This document shows positions 1 to 14,400 of a stretch of 64,000 nucleotides of DNA, piece by piece; position 1 is the first letter of the stretch, and every line of letters starts with the position of its first letter. Source of the DNA: Aristolochia californica (Eukaryota > Streptophyta > Magnoliopsida > Piperales > Aristolochiaceae); NCBI GenBank assembly GCA_029961685.1, contig JARWKL010000012.1, forward strand, positions 17,159,227-17,223,226, read 5' to 3'. Under the pieces are notes generated by a model. The model made no database searches, was not told the origin of the DNA, and was given only the letters and a program-made list of their open reading frames with translations. The position numbers and the translations under genes were made by a program.

Positions 1-344
1 CTAATAACTATATCATCGATGTTGTTGAGCTTGCAGTTGAATCTTCAAATGTTGCTTTCAATTCAGAGGCACCAATGAATATGAGCGAGACAAGCTGAAA
101 TCAGGAGCTTGCCAATCCTGGGGAGCAGGGTCCCAGAAGGGATCGAAAGGTCCCTAAGTGTTCACGGTGGACACAATTCTAGAGACCAATATGCTGGAGG
201 ATTGCCATCCACACCTTCTAGGAGAACGAACAATGGAGGAGGGTTTCATCTTCCAAGCTACAAAGGGGGCAGAGGCTGCAAGGGTTGAGGTTACCTCGCC
301 GATGGAGATTATATGCAGTGAGAATCTTGTTTGTTGGCTATCTA
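1..344. other. Intron 10 sequence, nothing recognised
   Basis: I see no conserved protein and no clear repeat end here. Short open frames occur on both strands but resemble no family I know. By position it should belong to the last visible intron of the CNX5-like gene, whose rhodanese-encoding exons are expected further left. Confidence 0.3.
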
Positions 345-2003
345 GAGAATGAAGAGGATTTTGGGTAGGGCAGATAATTTCCAAGCAATAGCAGTGTCAT
401 GCTCTGAGCTTATCTGGGACCATCCACCAATATGGGCAAAGGCTGTAGAGACCGAGAAACGCCCACTATCTGCAGGAAGCCAAATCATCTTATTAAGCAC
501 GTGAGCTCTGATTTTTACAGAGTCAACACTCGACATGAGGTTGCTCAAATCAGCAGCTTTAGAGTTGCTAAGGCCCCATTGGAGGTGGACGTTCCAAGCT
601 TTGGAGTCCCAAGCTTCAAACAATAAGGATGTCCTGACAAAGGGTGATGGTCTTTGAGCGGTTGTTCACCATGCCCAAACGCCCCCCCCCCCTCCCCCAA
701 TCTTCCTACCAGTGGAGCTTAGAGACAATAATGGGCATCCAAAGACTGAGGATAGTTGTTGAATCTCCCACTTCAACAAGAGAGCATGGTCCATGTCTTT
801 GGTGAGCCGAATACCAAGACCTCCAAAGGCGCGAGGCAAGCAAACTTCCTTCCAACTGTCAATATGGTACCCGAAGACATCCTCAGAGCCTCTCTACAAG
901 AATCTCTTCTTGATAGTTTCAATATGAAAATTGAGGGCAAGCCATGAAGTATGATTGTAATTCAGAAGACCAGCAATGCAGGACTTGAGAAGAGTTAGTC
1001 GTCCCACATTGGAGAGAAGTTTTATGTGCCAAGTAGCAAGTCTTTGCTCAAGCCTTTCAATCAGAGGGACCCAGAGATGTTTCTGACGCCTGCTATCAAA
1101 GAGTGGGAGGCCAAGGTAGGTGCGGGAGGAGAGGCCTAAGTGCAACCGAGGTATTCCGCCATGGAGTGAAGCTCAGTGGTATCAATGTATGCCCCAAAAA
1201 GGTAGTCTTGTGCCAATTGATCCGCTGCCTAGAAGATAGTTCAAATAGGCCCAGTAAGTCTCTCAACTTCCAAATCTGATCAAGGATTCCTTCGTTAAAG
1301 CATATAGTGTCATCTATGAATTGCAAAATTGGGATATGGAATTCAGCCCGAGAGGCAATAGGATGAATCCAACCAGCTTCCTTGGCAACATAGATCATTG
1401 AAGAGAGGTATTCAGCTACAACATCAAACAACATGGGTGAGAGGGGGTCGCCCTTACAAATGCCACGAGCCCTTGAAGTAGCCGCAAACAGTGCCATTGA
1501 TGAGTATTCTCCATTTCCGACCAAAGCCCATTCACACAAAAAGGTTGTCAAGAAGGTTCCAACTCTGTCAAATGGTTTCTCGAAGTCCAGTTTGAGGGCA
1601 AACCTAGGCGAGTCAGATTTCTTGAAGTAATCAATGAGTTCATGGGCTGCCATGACCGAGTCAAGGATGTTCCTTCCCTTCATGAAAGCACATTGGCCCC
1701 TATGGATCACCAAGGGCAGGACAATTTTCAAGCAATGAGTCAAAAAACAGGCAATGATCTTGTATGTGCTGGAGATGAGACGAAAGTCAGTCGATTGCTC
1801 AATATTTGTCTTCTTGGGGACCAAAGCAATGAATAATGCTCCCATGCTGTTGTATTTTAAACACTTACGATAGAAATCATGAGCCATGGCAAGAACGTCA
1901 TCTCTAATGAGAGGCCCACTCCGTCTGAAAAAATTCACCAATATAACCATTTGAACCAGCTCCATCATCTCAAATGCAGCATCCCAAGTCTTGCTGGGAT
2001 GAA
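345..2003 (-). pseudogene. Decayed L1-type LINE, reverse transcriptase to zf-RVT region
   Basis: On the minus strand the order is: RT palm and fingers (about 1968-1100, with FIALVPKK, a degenerate RLISSTYKIIA, QCAFMKGRNILDS, LKLDFEKPFDRV, GICKGDPLSP and FIDD in place of YADD), the post-RT segment (1145-894, TYLGLPLFDSR..), then the zf-RVT-like tail (623-342, IWLPADSGRFSVSTAF). Frameshifts and stops separate the blocks. The endonuclease domain is missing at the 5' side and no poly-A or target duplication was found, so this is an internal fragment. It is an inactive remnant in intron 10 of the CNX5-like gene, in the same orientation as that gene. A run of 13 C lies inside it at about 681-693. 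Confidence 0.85.
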
Positions 2004-4285
2004 GTTGTTTGTTTCTTCATAAAGCAAATGCCTTCATCTGCTTTAGGTGGCCAAATTCCCATGCATGTTCTTATGTGAAATTGTTAGATGTTTGTCCTTG
2101 TGTATTTGAGGTTGTTTGCTTTGTTCATGTGTTTTGTAATTTCCTGGATAAACTTTCTCCTAGATCAGTCAAATGTGTTTTCCTAGGCTACTCACCTCAT
2201 CAAAAGGGGGGAAAATGTTATGATTCAATAACTAGGAAAACATATTTGATGGCAAACATTACATTCTTTTAAGATGCTTGTTATTTTTCTTTGTTAACCA
2301 AATCTGATCTTGATCAATTAAAGCAAGCTATCATTTTAGCAAGCGAGTTCATCAATCTTTTAAAAAGCGATTCAAACACCACCCAACATAGTACTAGAAG
2401 TAGTGAGCCTTTTCCATTACCAAAAGATATTAGTCATTTAGTAATTGGAGCAAATGACAGACCAGAGTGGACCAGAGACATAGGGGACAATAGAGTACCA
2501 CAAGCCAGAAAAGTTCAAAGGCCTTTTCCAATGAATCTTCCAAGCCCCAATGTTGCACAACAATGGTTGGATGTGTCCAATATGAGTTCCAATCCCTTGC
2601 AGAAGCAACCCTTACAAGTCTATCAAGATAGAAGAGCCAAAGTTATTGATCCAGAGAAGCCACTACAAGAAGATTATGAACCAGTTGACCATGAGCCCTC
2701 TCCTTCTTCCCAATTCCCCCTTTGTCGAAGGTTCCTGATGTGAATGACTTGGATCTGCCCATAGCTCTTCGTAAAAAAATCCACCATGCACTTATCATCC
2801 CATCTCTTAATATGAGTCTTTTGACTTCTTGTCTCTTATATTCAAGTCTCTTACTTTATCGTTGTCATCATCTTCTATTCCTAGTACAATGCAAGCTCCC
2901 TTAGATTCTCCAAAGTGGAAAAAGCCAAAGGCCACAATTGTTGGGTGTCAATGGGTCTACACAATAGTACCATGCCAATGGGACAGTAGAGCCTTACAAA
3001 GCACGCCTAGTAACAAAATGCTGCACTAAACCTATAGGACTGATGTGATTGACACTATCTCACCTATTGCCAGACTGAGCTCTATACAGATCTTGATTTC
3101 TAGACAAGGAAAAGGGATTGGCGTCTTTGGCAATTAGATATAAAGAATGTGCTTTATATGGAAACTTGCAAGAAGAGGTGTATATAGATCAATTTCTTGG
3201 CTAAGTTGCTCAGGGGGAGAGTCTTAAAGTGAGTTGAATAAGGCATTTAAAGCTTAAAACAAAGTCCAAGGGCATGGTTTGATCAATTCAGTAGAATCAT
3301 GATGTCTTTTGGGTTTTTGATAAACCATTTTGATCATTCTCTATTTCTTCTCTAATGATTTTTAGTGGTTGTAAAATTGGTGGTGTAAGTGGATGGCATA
3401 GTGTTGTCAAGCAATGATGTTAAGGGATTGGAGAAGTCGAGGAGAATCTCAAGAGCCAATTTCAATTGAAGGATTTAGAGTCTTTCAATATTTTAGGGAT
3501 TAAAGCTATAAGGGGCAAGAGTGGAGTAGTTTTATCTTAAGGAAATATGTTACTTACATGTAGCACGAGTACGGTATGAATTGAGGTGGAATTTCGGTTA
3601 GCTAGAAGAGTAAGAAACAAAATGTAGTGATGCGGTCAAATGTATAGTCAAAATACCCCGCTAGACTCATACCGCTAGTGATCTAATATGGTTAGCTAGA
3701 AGAGTAAAATACAAAATGTAATGACACAATCAAGTGCAAAGGCAAAATACCATAGTATGACTCATACTGTTAGTGAGCTAACGTCGATAAAATCGGTATT
3801 TAAGGAGTTTGGGTTGGTTCCAAAGGCTTTTGTGACAACTAGTTGAGCAAGTAACCCAATTTTCCACGAGAGAACAAAACAGTTGATTGTCCTTTTGCCC
3901 AAGATGTTATTATGAGTGGGAGAGGTGGTGACTCTCAAGAAGAAAGAAGACTGAGCTGAAGGAAGCCCTATAAGTCATTGAAAGGACGGCAGAGGAGGGC
4001 AAAAGATCTATCAGCAATAGACTTCTATTCTGACTTTACCAATGAGCAATTTCAACTTCATCAATCTTGCCGTCTCAAGTCCATGTCTCATTCTTCTCAA
4101 TGGGCTTCATCTCTTCATCCATGGCTCTATATTCTAATTAATACAAGGAGGAACCGTTGTCCCTCTTTATGTATAATCAGCATATTCGATCAAAGAAGTC
4201 TCTACAAAAAGTCTCGGGAAGCATGAGTTATCAATTTTTATAACAAGCTAGGGCTGTTTGAAATACTCTCCAACTTGAGGGGGAG
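2004..4285 (+). pseudogene. Decayed Ty1/copia pol fragment
   Basis: Plus-strand frames with several breaks give copia pol signatures in the correct order. The integrase C-terminal part is at 2020-2275 (DKLSPRSVKCVFLGYSP, KCYD..TRKTY). The RT start is near 2930-3030 (degenerate VGCQWVYT). RT continues near 3150-3350 (a QSPRAWFDQFSRIM-like stretch and GFLINHFDHSLFLL) and 3390-3530 (the IVLSSNDVKG and FQLKDLESFQYF region). The RNase H tail is near 3830-3900 (ASNPIFHERTK). The gag, protease and integrase core are absent. Two copies of a segment starting GGTTAGCTAGAAGAGTAA (3597 and 3690, about 93 bp apart) show an internal tandem duplication. The remnant sits in intron 10, antisense to the host gene. 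Confidence 0.8.
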
Positions 4286-4592
4286 GGTAAGAAAATATAG
4301 AGTAAGGGTATTTATGTCATTTTAAATAATGTATTTTTGTCCTAAGATATCTAAAATTATTTTGAAATTAGTCCTCATGAAGTCAAAAACTAGAGAGTTG
4401 TTGTGTTATACTTATGTATTAAGGGGCATCCATGTAATGAGGGGCATTCAGATCTTTTTATTGTAAATTGATTGAGTGATAAAATCAGATAAGGGCTCGA
4501 TCTCAAATCCCTAATGAGGCTGCCTTCTCTTCTACAGCAGCTTCTCTCTCAAGCTTCTTCTCTTTTTCTGTCTTTCCACTTCTGCTACTTCA
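4275..4592 (+). repeat. Polypurine tract and 3' LTR of the 2-4.3 kb copia remnant
   Basis: A polypurine tract (TTGAGGGGGAGGG, 4275-4287) follows the RNase H tail, as in copia elements. The sequence after it, starting near 4286, resembles an LTR: a GTAAGAAAATATAG start, a T-rich middle, then a CT-rich end near TACTTCA at 4592. No partner LTR was found, so both limits are estimates. Confidence 0.5.
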
Positions 4593-5348
4593 TTATCCTT
4601 TGATTTTACAAAGATTCATACAAATTTTCTTTATGGCCACTGAAGCATCATTGTCTATCTTTCTTTTGGTTCAAAATAATTTCTTGGTGACTTTTTTCTT
4701 TTGTACTTATTGCTTCTAGTTACAAAACAGCATCTGAAAATTCAAGTTCTTTCCTTGAACTGGAAAACTAGGAATTTTCTGGAGTTGAGAAAATAAAGGC
4801 TAGTTACTCATATTCTAGCCTTGTCTATTAACTATATTTCAATAGTTTTGCAGCATTATGGGGCCATTTATGTATGGTGCACAACTGTGGAAAGTAGGAA
4901 ACTGCTGCAAAAAAGATAAAGCATTACTTCTTCCATTACCTTTCCAACAGTCAAAAAGTGCAGTAGACCAGGTTTTGGTCCAAAACTATAGCTATTCAAC
5001 ATTATAACATAACTGTCACTCTCTATCAGAAGAAAAACTAATGCCAGTAACTGGTGATATTTTCTTTTTCTTTTTCTAAAGAAAAATACATCATGATCTA
5101 AATCCAATCATAAAAGAGGTAAAAATTGGAATATTTAAAACACCCAGTGCATGAACGAATATCAAAACTTTTATTTTTTTGAGAAAGAACATTAAAATTG
5201 TTCTGGACACAGAAAATTATTATTTTTTGAATGATGTAGAAAGATGTTTTTCTTCGTCCTCATAAAAATTTATTAAATAATTCAATCTCATACAAAAAAA
5301 TTAAATGAGATTCCGAATATGAAAAAGAAAAAGAAGAAACCAGTATAC
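4593..5348. other. Intron 10 sequence next to exon 10
   Basis: AT-rich intronic sequence with no recognised gene or repeat ends. It starts on the minus strand with the splice donor GTATAC at 5348-5343. The rhodanese domain that should follow exon 10 was not found here in any frame. Confidence 0.4.
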
Positions 5349-5468
5349 CGATGTGAATATAGGAGATTGGGTAAACTTTTCATAGTCAAAGTTCTGAAAC
5401 AGATTCCTGTCGAACACAGAATCATCCCCACAAACTTCACAGTTCAAAGATCTCCCTCTAATTTTGAC
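5349..5468 (-). CDS. CNX5-like exon 10
   Basis: Encodes 40 residues starting VKIRGRS, with the second zinc-binding pair (CEVCGDD) and the linker [12 protein letters not shown] that leads to the rhodanese domain. It has acceptor AG at 5470-5469 and donor GT at 5348-5347. It is in phase 0 after exon 9. Confidence 0.92.
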
Positions 5469-8400
5469 CTGCAAAGATATGACACTGCTCCATAAAACTA
5501 TAAATGAAATTTGAACATTAGATAATGCTGGAGACATCATTTTTCTACACAAGGGGTATAATTGTAACTTTTACTTTACTGCTGATTTATTTTAAAATGA
5601 GGTTTCTCAGTTAAAAGAGATCAATCTTATCTCTAACAAGTTGTGTCCCAATACAAAATCAGAGAAGGTTCTAATCTCCCTTTACCGTTTTTTATTTTGT
5701 TTCTTCTTTCATTTTTTTTCTTTATTGGCTGATCATAGCAAGAGATTGAGTCCATTCAGCCATTCCTTGCCATCTCTGAATGGTGTATATAGTTTCACAG
5801 ATGGTATGCAAAGAAGAGGAAATTCTGCTTTCTTCATAAGGATATCTAGGATGAAACAGTGAATTCAAGTTTCTATGAGAAATTTAGTAATTCCTAAGGA
5901 TATTAGGTTGTACACGAAGACCTTGGGATCAACAAGAAGTTAAAACAGATGGATAGAAAGAGAAAGATTTATAGACTCAGAACGGATACTCACAATAAGC
6001 ATGCATGCATTTGTTAGACTCTCTTATGACACTGGAATAACTTACATGGCAATTCAATCAAGAGATTTTTTTTTAAATGGTGGAAGCTGTTTAATGCTGG
6101 TAAGGCTTATGCAAATACAAGGGAAAGAGAGTTAAACTACAATGGGGAATCCTTCCTCGCCAATACATCCAACATGTTATTCAGAGCACAAAGAGTATGC
6201 TGCCATGATACAACAAATGAATTACATACAACATTAATTTCATCAACTAGCGGAACTCCCTTCCTCCAACTGATGACAATAGCTGAAACTCCTTCCACTC
6301 TAATAGGGGCAGAGAATTGTTACTTGTAAGGCTTTAGTCCTTGGAGTAGAGCCCTTATTTTTGTTAGGACCCACAATGACAAAGCTGAATTGCACACCCA
6401 CAAAGAATACACAAGAATTGCAATGGTTCAAAACCCAAACTCAAGTTGCTACATCCACTTCCAAAGTGTTTACACTGTGGAGTTGAATCCACTAAAATCA
6501 AATTTAAACGGCACTTAGAATTCAAAGGCCACAAAGGCCAACTACAGCTTTGCCCATAAAATGACTTCACAACAGTACATTATTCTACATAACCCTAGCC
6601 CGACTAAGGGATTTTACAACAGTAAACTAGGCTACACAAGTCGAGACATACAAAGGGATTTTTAGCAATTCAATACACAACTACATAGCTTTCAAATTAT
6701 TGGGATTAAGGAATTGGTCTTGCCTACACAAGGCTTGACTGATTGCAATGTAAGAGTTTATTGATTACCAAGTACACACAATAAATGCCTCTTAAATATG
6801 ATGATGTCACAATAAATGAACAAATTTAAAATAGTTTACCCAAGCTTAGGTGCCTATTAAAGTGATAAGAAGCTCAATTCGAACCCACAAATACGACTTC
6901 AAATAATGTCCTTTTCAAAATGCCTCAAAATGATTTGCAGGTACAAACGATTAGGCAAGCAACACAATGGAGGAGAGAAGCTTGGGCAATGGCAGCAAAT
7001 TGGATTTCTACTCCCACTGGTGGTGAGGAAATGGCCCCATTATTACTTAATTTCAAATGGTGCATCAGTAAAAATCAGGTCTCATGCTCAAAGATAAAAT
7101 GATATGGCTTTCTCAAATCAGTGGATATTTCTCGGTGTCTTTGGCTTATATGCGCATCATGGGATGGACGGGTCCTCACAGTGAGCACGATGTCGCCTTT
7201 ATTTGGCGCCTTATGCTCCTCATAAATTCAAGTTACCATGAAAATTGATTTTGAGAGAACCCAGAGGAGGGGGGTTCCAGCTGATGTGAAGGGGTTGAAT
7301 ATCAGGAGAGAATGTGGCTACAAAGCGACACTTCTAATGGTTGAGAGAGGGAAGACCTTTACTAATTTTTGCTTAGACGAATTGTCTGAAATAATCTCTC
7401 GAGATTGCTTCCTAATGATGAAACAGATCTTGTTAAGTATCCTGTTGTTGTGTTCTTCCCAAATAAACCACAGGACGGCAGCTACTACTGCCTTCCACAC
7501 AGTACCCTTCCTACTTATGGCAGATCCACATGTAACATTGTGCAATGAGATCAGGGAGGAAGAGCAGAACTAAATTAAACATTGCACTCCAGATTGTGAA
7601 GTTAAAAGCACGATGGGTTGTTACATGATCAAGTGTTTCTTCTTCTGAGTAGCAAAACTTGCAGAATTAACAGTAGGACACCCATGCCTTTGAAGCTCAT
7701 CATAAGTGATATTTTAATCAAGAGAATTGAGAACATTAGGTTGTTCAAAGGAGCTTTTTCCAAAACAATAACTACTTGCCACTCTGCTTTTTCTTTTTAT
7801 TAGGGATAAGTAAGCTTTACAAAAAAAGGTTGAGTATGACCTAAATGGATAGGAAGAATAACATAAACATAATAATTACAGTTATTCCATTAAATGTTGA
7901 ACCCCCTTACCCTAGTGAGACTTGAACTCAAGACCTCAAACTAAATTTCATACTATGGCAGACAACAGTAAATTTCACATAGCAGTAGCAAGTTTCATGC
8001 TTTAGTCTCGCATTTCAGGGTTCGATCACAAGTTTCACACTACAATAGCAAATTATACACAACAATAGCAAAATATACATAATGCTATAATATTAGGTTT
8101 CATGAAGTAGTAGTAGCACTATACTGCAGTAACTAGTTCCACACAATAGATACAAGTTTCAGAGTGTGTGGCAAGTTTCAGACTAAGATGGTATGCTTCA
8201 AGCTGTGCTGGCAAGTTTTCACACTACAGTAGAATGTCTCACACTGAAGTAACAGGATCAACACAGAGCAATTTTCACGCATTTCTGTCTCATTAAGTAT
8301 TGAAGATTCTGTACACACTAACCCATTCATTTAACCATTTAAATAATTGGAATCGGAAGGCCTCTTTCATAATGAGGTGAAACGAAAACAGAATATGGGA

Positions 8401-11400
8401 TAAGCAAATGGGATGAGTAATATAATGTTTTTTTTTAACCAGTGATGATTTTATTACAAAGAAAAACAAAAGAATACATCAAGGGAGGTCTCCCCTAACA
8501 ACAAGAGATTGCAGGGAGGGACCCAATTTAGCACACGAATCAGCAGCCAAATTGGCTAATCTAAGATCATGGGACCAAGTACAAGAGGTAGTAGAAACAA
8601 TATCCATAATATCAAGAAAAAGCTGCCAGTGACGCCACGGGAGAAAGATACAGTGGAATACTAATCAATGATGACTTTGGAGTCACCCTCCATGATAAGT
8701 GGACCTTTGAAGCGGTCCTGGAACATGCGAAACCCGTGGAGGAGGCCAGAGAGCTCAACAGTGGTCAAGTCCGCGACGCCGAGAGGACCAGAGTATGACA
8801 TAATAGTTGTTCCTCCAAGATAAAAAATCACCCCCCTAAAGCCAGCCAACCCCCGAGATGAGTAATATAGTGTTGGTCTCAAGATTCTTTTTCCTCGTAG
8901 CTTTGATGATAACAAACATGTGGAACTAACCGTGTGTTTTGAGTAAAGTTTGGGAAGATTTTTAAATCATTTCAAGCTTCTGACAACACTCACCATTCGA
9001 TTGGTAAGAGTATTTGAGTAGTTGAAAAAAACAATATGTAAAACAAGTGTGCAAAAGGCACAATCGAATGGTGGCGGGACCATTCTAATAGATGATGAAC
9101 AAAAACTGTCAAGGAAGCTGACCATTCAAATGATCATCCCTACCATTGTATTCAGCAGCTTAAACTGAGAATATCAAGCATTTTTTTATTTTTTTTATCA
9201 AAGATTTGGTAGATTTTATAAAAGTACAAAATGACTCTTTTGAAAACCTAACAGCTCTACTTTAGAACATCACATATTTTTTATTTAAGAAATTTTCCAC
9301 CTCATTTCAATGAAGAAGGATAGCAACAGCAAAGAAAGACTCTAAAGCACTTTCATACTTTCAAATTTACAGTGAAGATCATATTTACATTTTGAAAAGT
9401 CATGCTATCTTGTTTTTCAAAAAGCTAAGTAAACAAGCACTTTATTTTTAAATCTTTAATTTTCTTAACTTAAATTTGTGCTGCAATGATTATGCCTTGA
9501 TAATAATTTACATACTAAGCCTTGGTTTTCAAATTTATTATTTGATTGAGTCGTTCTTTGAATAACTAAGCACATCTGAGCTTTTAATTTTAAATCTTGA
9601 TCGTACCTAGTTGATACCATTTCAAATTTATATCTTTGAGCTTAAAATCACTCATAATAGTTGTCCAACCATTACCAATCTCTTGTTGTTAGGGTTTTGC
9701 TCCCCTGATTTTTGTATTGTTCTCTCTTCGTTAATATATACATCATTTTCAAAAAAAAAAAAAAAAAAAAAAAAGGTTCACCAACCATTTCTGTACATCA
9801 TATTTGTGATATGATTGAGTTGCATTCACAAGGGCCAAGTACATCAGAGCTTTTATTTTTAAATCCTTCATTGCGCTTGTTGATCTCTTGCTGAACTTAA
9901 GCCAATTGATTTTCATATCACTATTCATTGTTCAGCAAGTCATTTCTGAGCCTAAATTTCAAATAAATCATTATATTGATCTTCTTTCAGAAGTGCTCTT
10001 ATTGTTAAATAATAGGCTGGTTTTCAAAAGTGCCTTACAGTCTCAAATTGAGTTAATTCACAAATTCTCCGAGTTGCTATTACATGTGGAGGGCACATTA
10101 GGACTGGAGTGTATTTTACATTACACTTCATTATTGTATCAACCTTTAAGAGGCATATAGTAAGCTTTGATTGTAAAAACAAGTAAACCTTACTATTTGT
10201 ATTGGGTGAGCTTTATGTAAGCAAACCCACAACCTTTATCCTCAAATCATTTGTAAGGCCTTTGGCCAAGGTTGAAAGTGGTTGCAATTTTGGTTGTGTA
10301 ACCAATTAGTGCTAGGCTTGTGTAGCCTATAACCTAAGCTGTTGTGGCCTGTTAGCTTTTGTAGCCATAGCTATTGCTGACCATTGTGCTCCGGACTTTG
10401 TAACATGTACTGCTGCAAGTGTCATGTAGCCTTAATCTCTAAGCTAATGTAGCCTCGTATTATTATTTTTTAAATAGTGCTGAATTTTATTAAAAGAGAG
10501 AAAGATACAACAAAGCTATATTACAGATTCGGGGACTGTTCCAAACAATGTGAGATTTGTATTCCCTTCACAGGATTGCAAGTAATTAGCTTTTGTAGCC
10601 GCTTGCTTCTAAGTGTCATTTGGCTTTTGAAATAGTAAATTGAACTCAAGGCGTGGACACATCTAGGAAGTGGATTAGAAGCCTAAGTTTAGGCTGTGAA
10701 CCACAATAGAAACCATTTTCTTGATTGTGATTTGAGTAATTACTTGTGTTTGCATATACTTGAAGTTTGGGGATATATTTTTTGTTGTTAGAGTCATGAA
10801 GGACTGAATGGCGTGAAGAATTTTTAAACTTCGATAATTGTGTACATAAACCTCCCCCCACCCCCCACCTTTTTTCCACCAACATGACCAATGAAGATAA
10901 ATAAAATTAAGAAACTTACAATGCGTATTCGTGCAGATAAGGCATCTAAAAGAAGCATACGTCCTGATAGAGGTTCACCAACACCACTTGCTATTTTTAT
11001 AGCTTCAAGAGCTTGGAGGCAGCCAATCACCCCAGGAACTGCAAAAGAACATAACAAATATTAGTTAAGATACTCCTCTCAGACCATGAAGGCAAATAAT
11101 AACATAAAATCAGATACGAATAAAGGGATTTCCAAGATGCAGTAAGTAATTGTAGTTTTGATTAACTAAACCACTTTGTGAAAACCAAAGAAGACTCAAG
11201 AAAACTGTTTTAGTCTCATACCAACTCCGAGAACTCCGCTGTCAGCACATCTCTGACAAGCTGTTGTAGGTGGTGGGGTTGGAAATAGACACCGATAGCA
11301 AGGACCTCCCTTATGATGGTAAACTGTGAGCTAAGCACCAGAATTCAGTAAGTTACAACAATATGAACTGAAACAGGTAATTTCATTTCAATACTTCTTC

Positions 11401-14400
11401 ATTCAAAACCAAAGGTTTGCCAACTATCATCATAAACAAGAGTAGAAAAGCACTGGAAAAGCTGTAGACTTTGTTGACTGGTATCTCCACCATCCACAAT
11501 GATAATGCAAAGGTGAAAACAGTTGGTTCAAAGTCCACAAGGTGGAATTGAAGGTGACTCAGCAAATGTGATAAGCAGGATGAAAAGAAAAAGTCTTCAG
11601 TCACCTAGGAGACACAAATGTATGTTGATGAGATATCAGTGCTCTGCTTCCAACTCACTGTTGAATGGCAACACATACTCAGGGAAGCCAATGATATTTC
11701 TGATTCTCTTGCTTAAAAGGGAGTCTCTCACCCCTCCTTAGAGCCCCCCCTTGTCGTAATAAATCTACTCTTTTTATGTACATTGTTTTTAATAAAAGTC
11801 AAGCACCATTTCAAAAAACAAAAGGTGTAGATTGCATAGTCTTACCAGTATTTACGGTGTAGTATCATAAAAAAAAGGTCATCATCATCCATCATCTTCA
11901 AAAACATGAGCAAAATCATCCGCGTGAATCCTTTCATTCCATTCTGAGCTCTTATTTCTTAGTCCATTGATAGGTTTAGCCTTCTCTCAAGTCATTCCTC
12001 ACTACTTCCAACTACATTATCTGTACTTCTTACCAGTTCATCAACCAGTATTGACAAGACCCTTAGCAACAATGCACCAAGTCTCCAGCGAAGATGCCCA
12101 GATTTTGGAATAACTCTTGTTTTCATATGTACTCATGTCACTCCTAAGAGTTCTCTAAAATTGTAAGTGCCTGGTTTTACTGCATATTTATTTCAACATT
12201 TTCATCTTTACCACCCCCTTTCCTGTATTAATTGGTTCTTCACTGCCCCACATTCTCTCCATAAAGCATGGTCTGTCAACTTCTTATATGCGAAATTATT
12301 TTTCTCTCTAGTTGTTTGACATGGTATTAAAGGGGGTAACTTTACGTGGTCCTCCACCCAAAACTATCCTCCTTAAAAAGCCACAAAGTGGGTCACAAGT
12401 GAAATGGAGTGTTAACAGTAGTTCTACATTTCAAAAAAAAAAAAAAAAAAAAAAAAGAGTAGTTCCACATGGATCAAATATTAGAAAGATCCAATGCTTC
12501 TCAGTTGGGTAGAGAATTCTAACTTAGCTAGTCATTTTGGGATGGACCCGGATCCAACTTTAACAAGGATCATGCTATCATGAACCTTTCTTTCATATGA
12601 TAAACTGAGGCTTTGTATTTATTTCTTAGGATTAGCATGCCTTCCTTAAACCATCTCTCATAAAGTAATAGGCAAAACAAAATATTAGTAATAATGCTAC
12701 TGAAAAAATGTTTCAAGTGATCTGAACCATGACACCCTTAAACTTATGACCAATTGGATTATACCAAGGTTTAGATTCTATGAAACTTTGAATTCTCATG
12801 GTTAATGCCACATCATCTAAATTGATGCCTAATAAATGATCCTTCTAAGCAATAAAGGCCAGTAGATCATTTAATCACAACTTCAATTGAGTGGTAAAGT
12901 TTTTAACTTGAAGAAAAATTAATAAGATCAAAGGATTAAGTGCTTCCCAACTTGACACATACTGCATTTATTATTATGATTTACTTATTATGAAATAGGG
13001 AAAGAAGGCTAGACTGAAGTCCAGCCAACTATAGCTACATCCAACTTTACCTTAAAAAATGTAGATTATTTACAAGAATGTCAATTACTTTATTTTTTGA
13101 AAAAGAAAAAACTAAAGTAATTGACATTCTATCACAACAATATCATTATCTCTATTTTATCATTAAAATTAAAATTAAAAAATTGACAACTCAAATGACC
13201 ATCAACAATGAATCCATGGGTAAGAAATAGATGTAGAATAAAAAAATCAATGTTTTAAGTCATCTAAATCAAATTTGATGGTCAAATTAAAGTTAGGTGA
13301 TGGACTTAGGTCCATACTCCTTTTCCCTTATTCAAAAAAAGGTAGTAAAAAGTTAATTCAACAAATTTTTTACTTTACTTTCTAAGAATTTCTTGACAAG
13401 TTATGGGATCAAGGCATTTTATCTGAATCACTTGGTATCATCTAAAACGAATGTAGAGAATGATATATCTCAGAATTCTTTTTTCCTCAACATTGATTAT
13501 GCTTGTACATAGTTAGAAGTTATAAGTCAGCCTTTATGAAGTCTTGTTTATTTTCTACGAAAGTCAGTTCCTATAGAAAATAGTTTCTAGGGTTTAAGGG
13601 AGAGCAAGGCCGTAGATGTAATTTAAAAATATTACAAATTATAAATGGGGAAGAGGAGTCTCTACCCTAGTCTCTCCACCACTTTTCTCTCCTAAAAAAT
13701 TGACATATACCCCTTTTCATGGTAAGGTTTAAACCAAACACATCATATTAGAAAATCCCCCACGTGGCCGTTTAGCCAAAGGCACAATTTAATATATCTT
13801 AAAATTTTCAGTTGCCTAACACTTGTTCCAGTCTAAGACAAAACGCCAGGTCATACAAAAATATGCAGTCTAGCAAGATGCTAGACTATGTTTTAAAGAG
13901 AAGTTTTTGGGTATTGCAAGCTAAATTACATTTTTATTATTCACTAATATGCAGCCTTGGTGGACTTAACAAAATGTAAGGAAACGAGCATTAAAAGATT
14001 CAAAACTAAGGGAAAAAGAAAGTTCTGATATGAGATATTGGACTCTCCAAGCAATAACAATTTTATGAAAATGAAAACAAATACATAATGAAAATGGTTG
14101 GTAATCACATGCTCACCTGGCCTTCCAATCCAATTGCTGCACCTGATACAAGAGGCTGCCAGGACAAAGAAAAGAGATGTGTGAAAGTGGAAAAGACAAA
14201 CACTTAGAACTAAACAAAGAAGAGAATGGAAAAGAACTGCATCTCATGCCATACATTTTTAATCCCCCCCAAAAAAAAAACACGAAGTTGATTCTCCATC
14301 TGACAAACATTGAAAGGTAAAAAAAAATTCGATGGACAAAGTAAAACCAAATAAAGTAGAAACTTAAAGCACTCCTAACTGCATCCAGAAGCAAGAAGGA

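Noticed and set aside
7908..7960. tRNA-like GACTTGAACTCAAGACCTC word
   Set aside because: No cloverleaf arms can be paired around it; such words are common in plant repeats.
9611..9894. Frames containing a poly-lysine run
   Set aside because: The lysines come from an A run, probably a retroposon tail; no conserved sequence around it.
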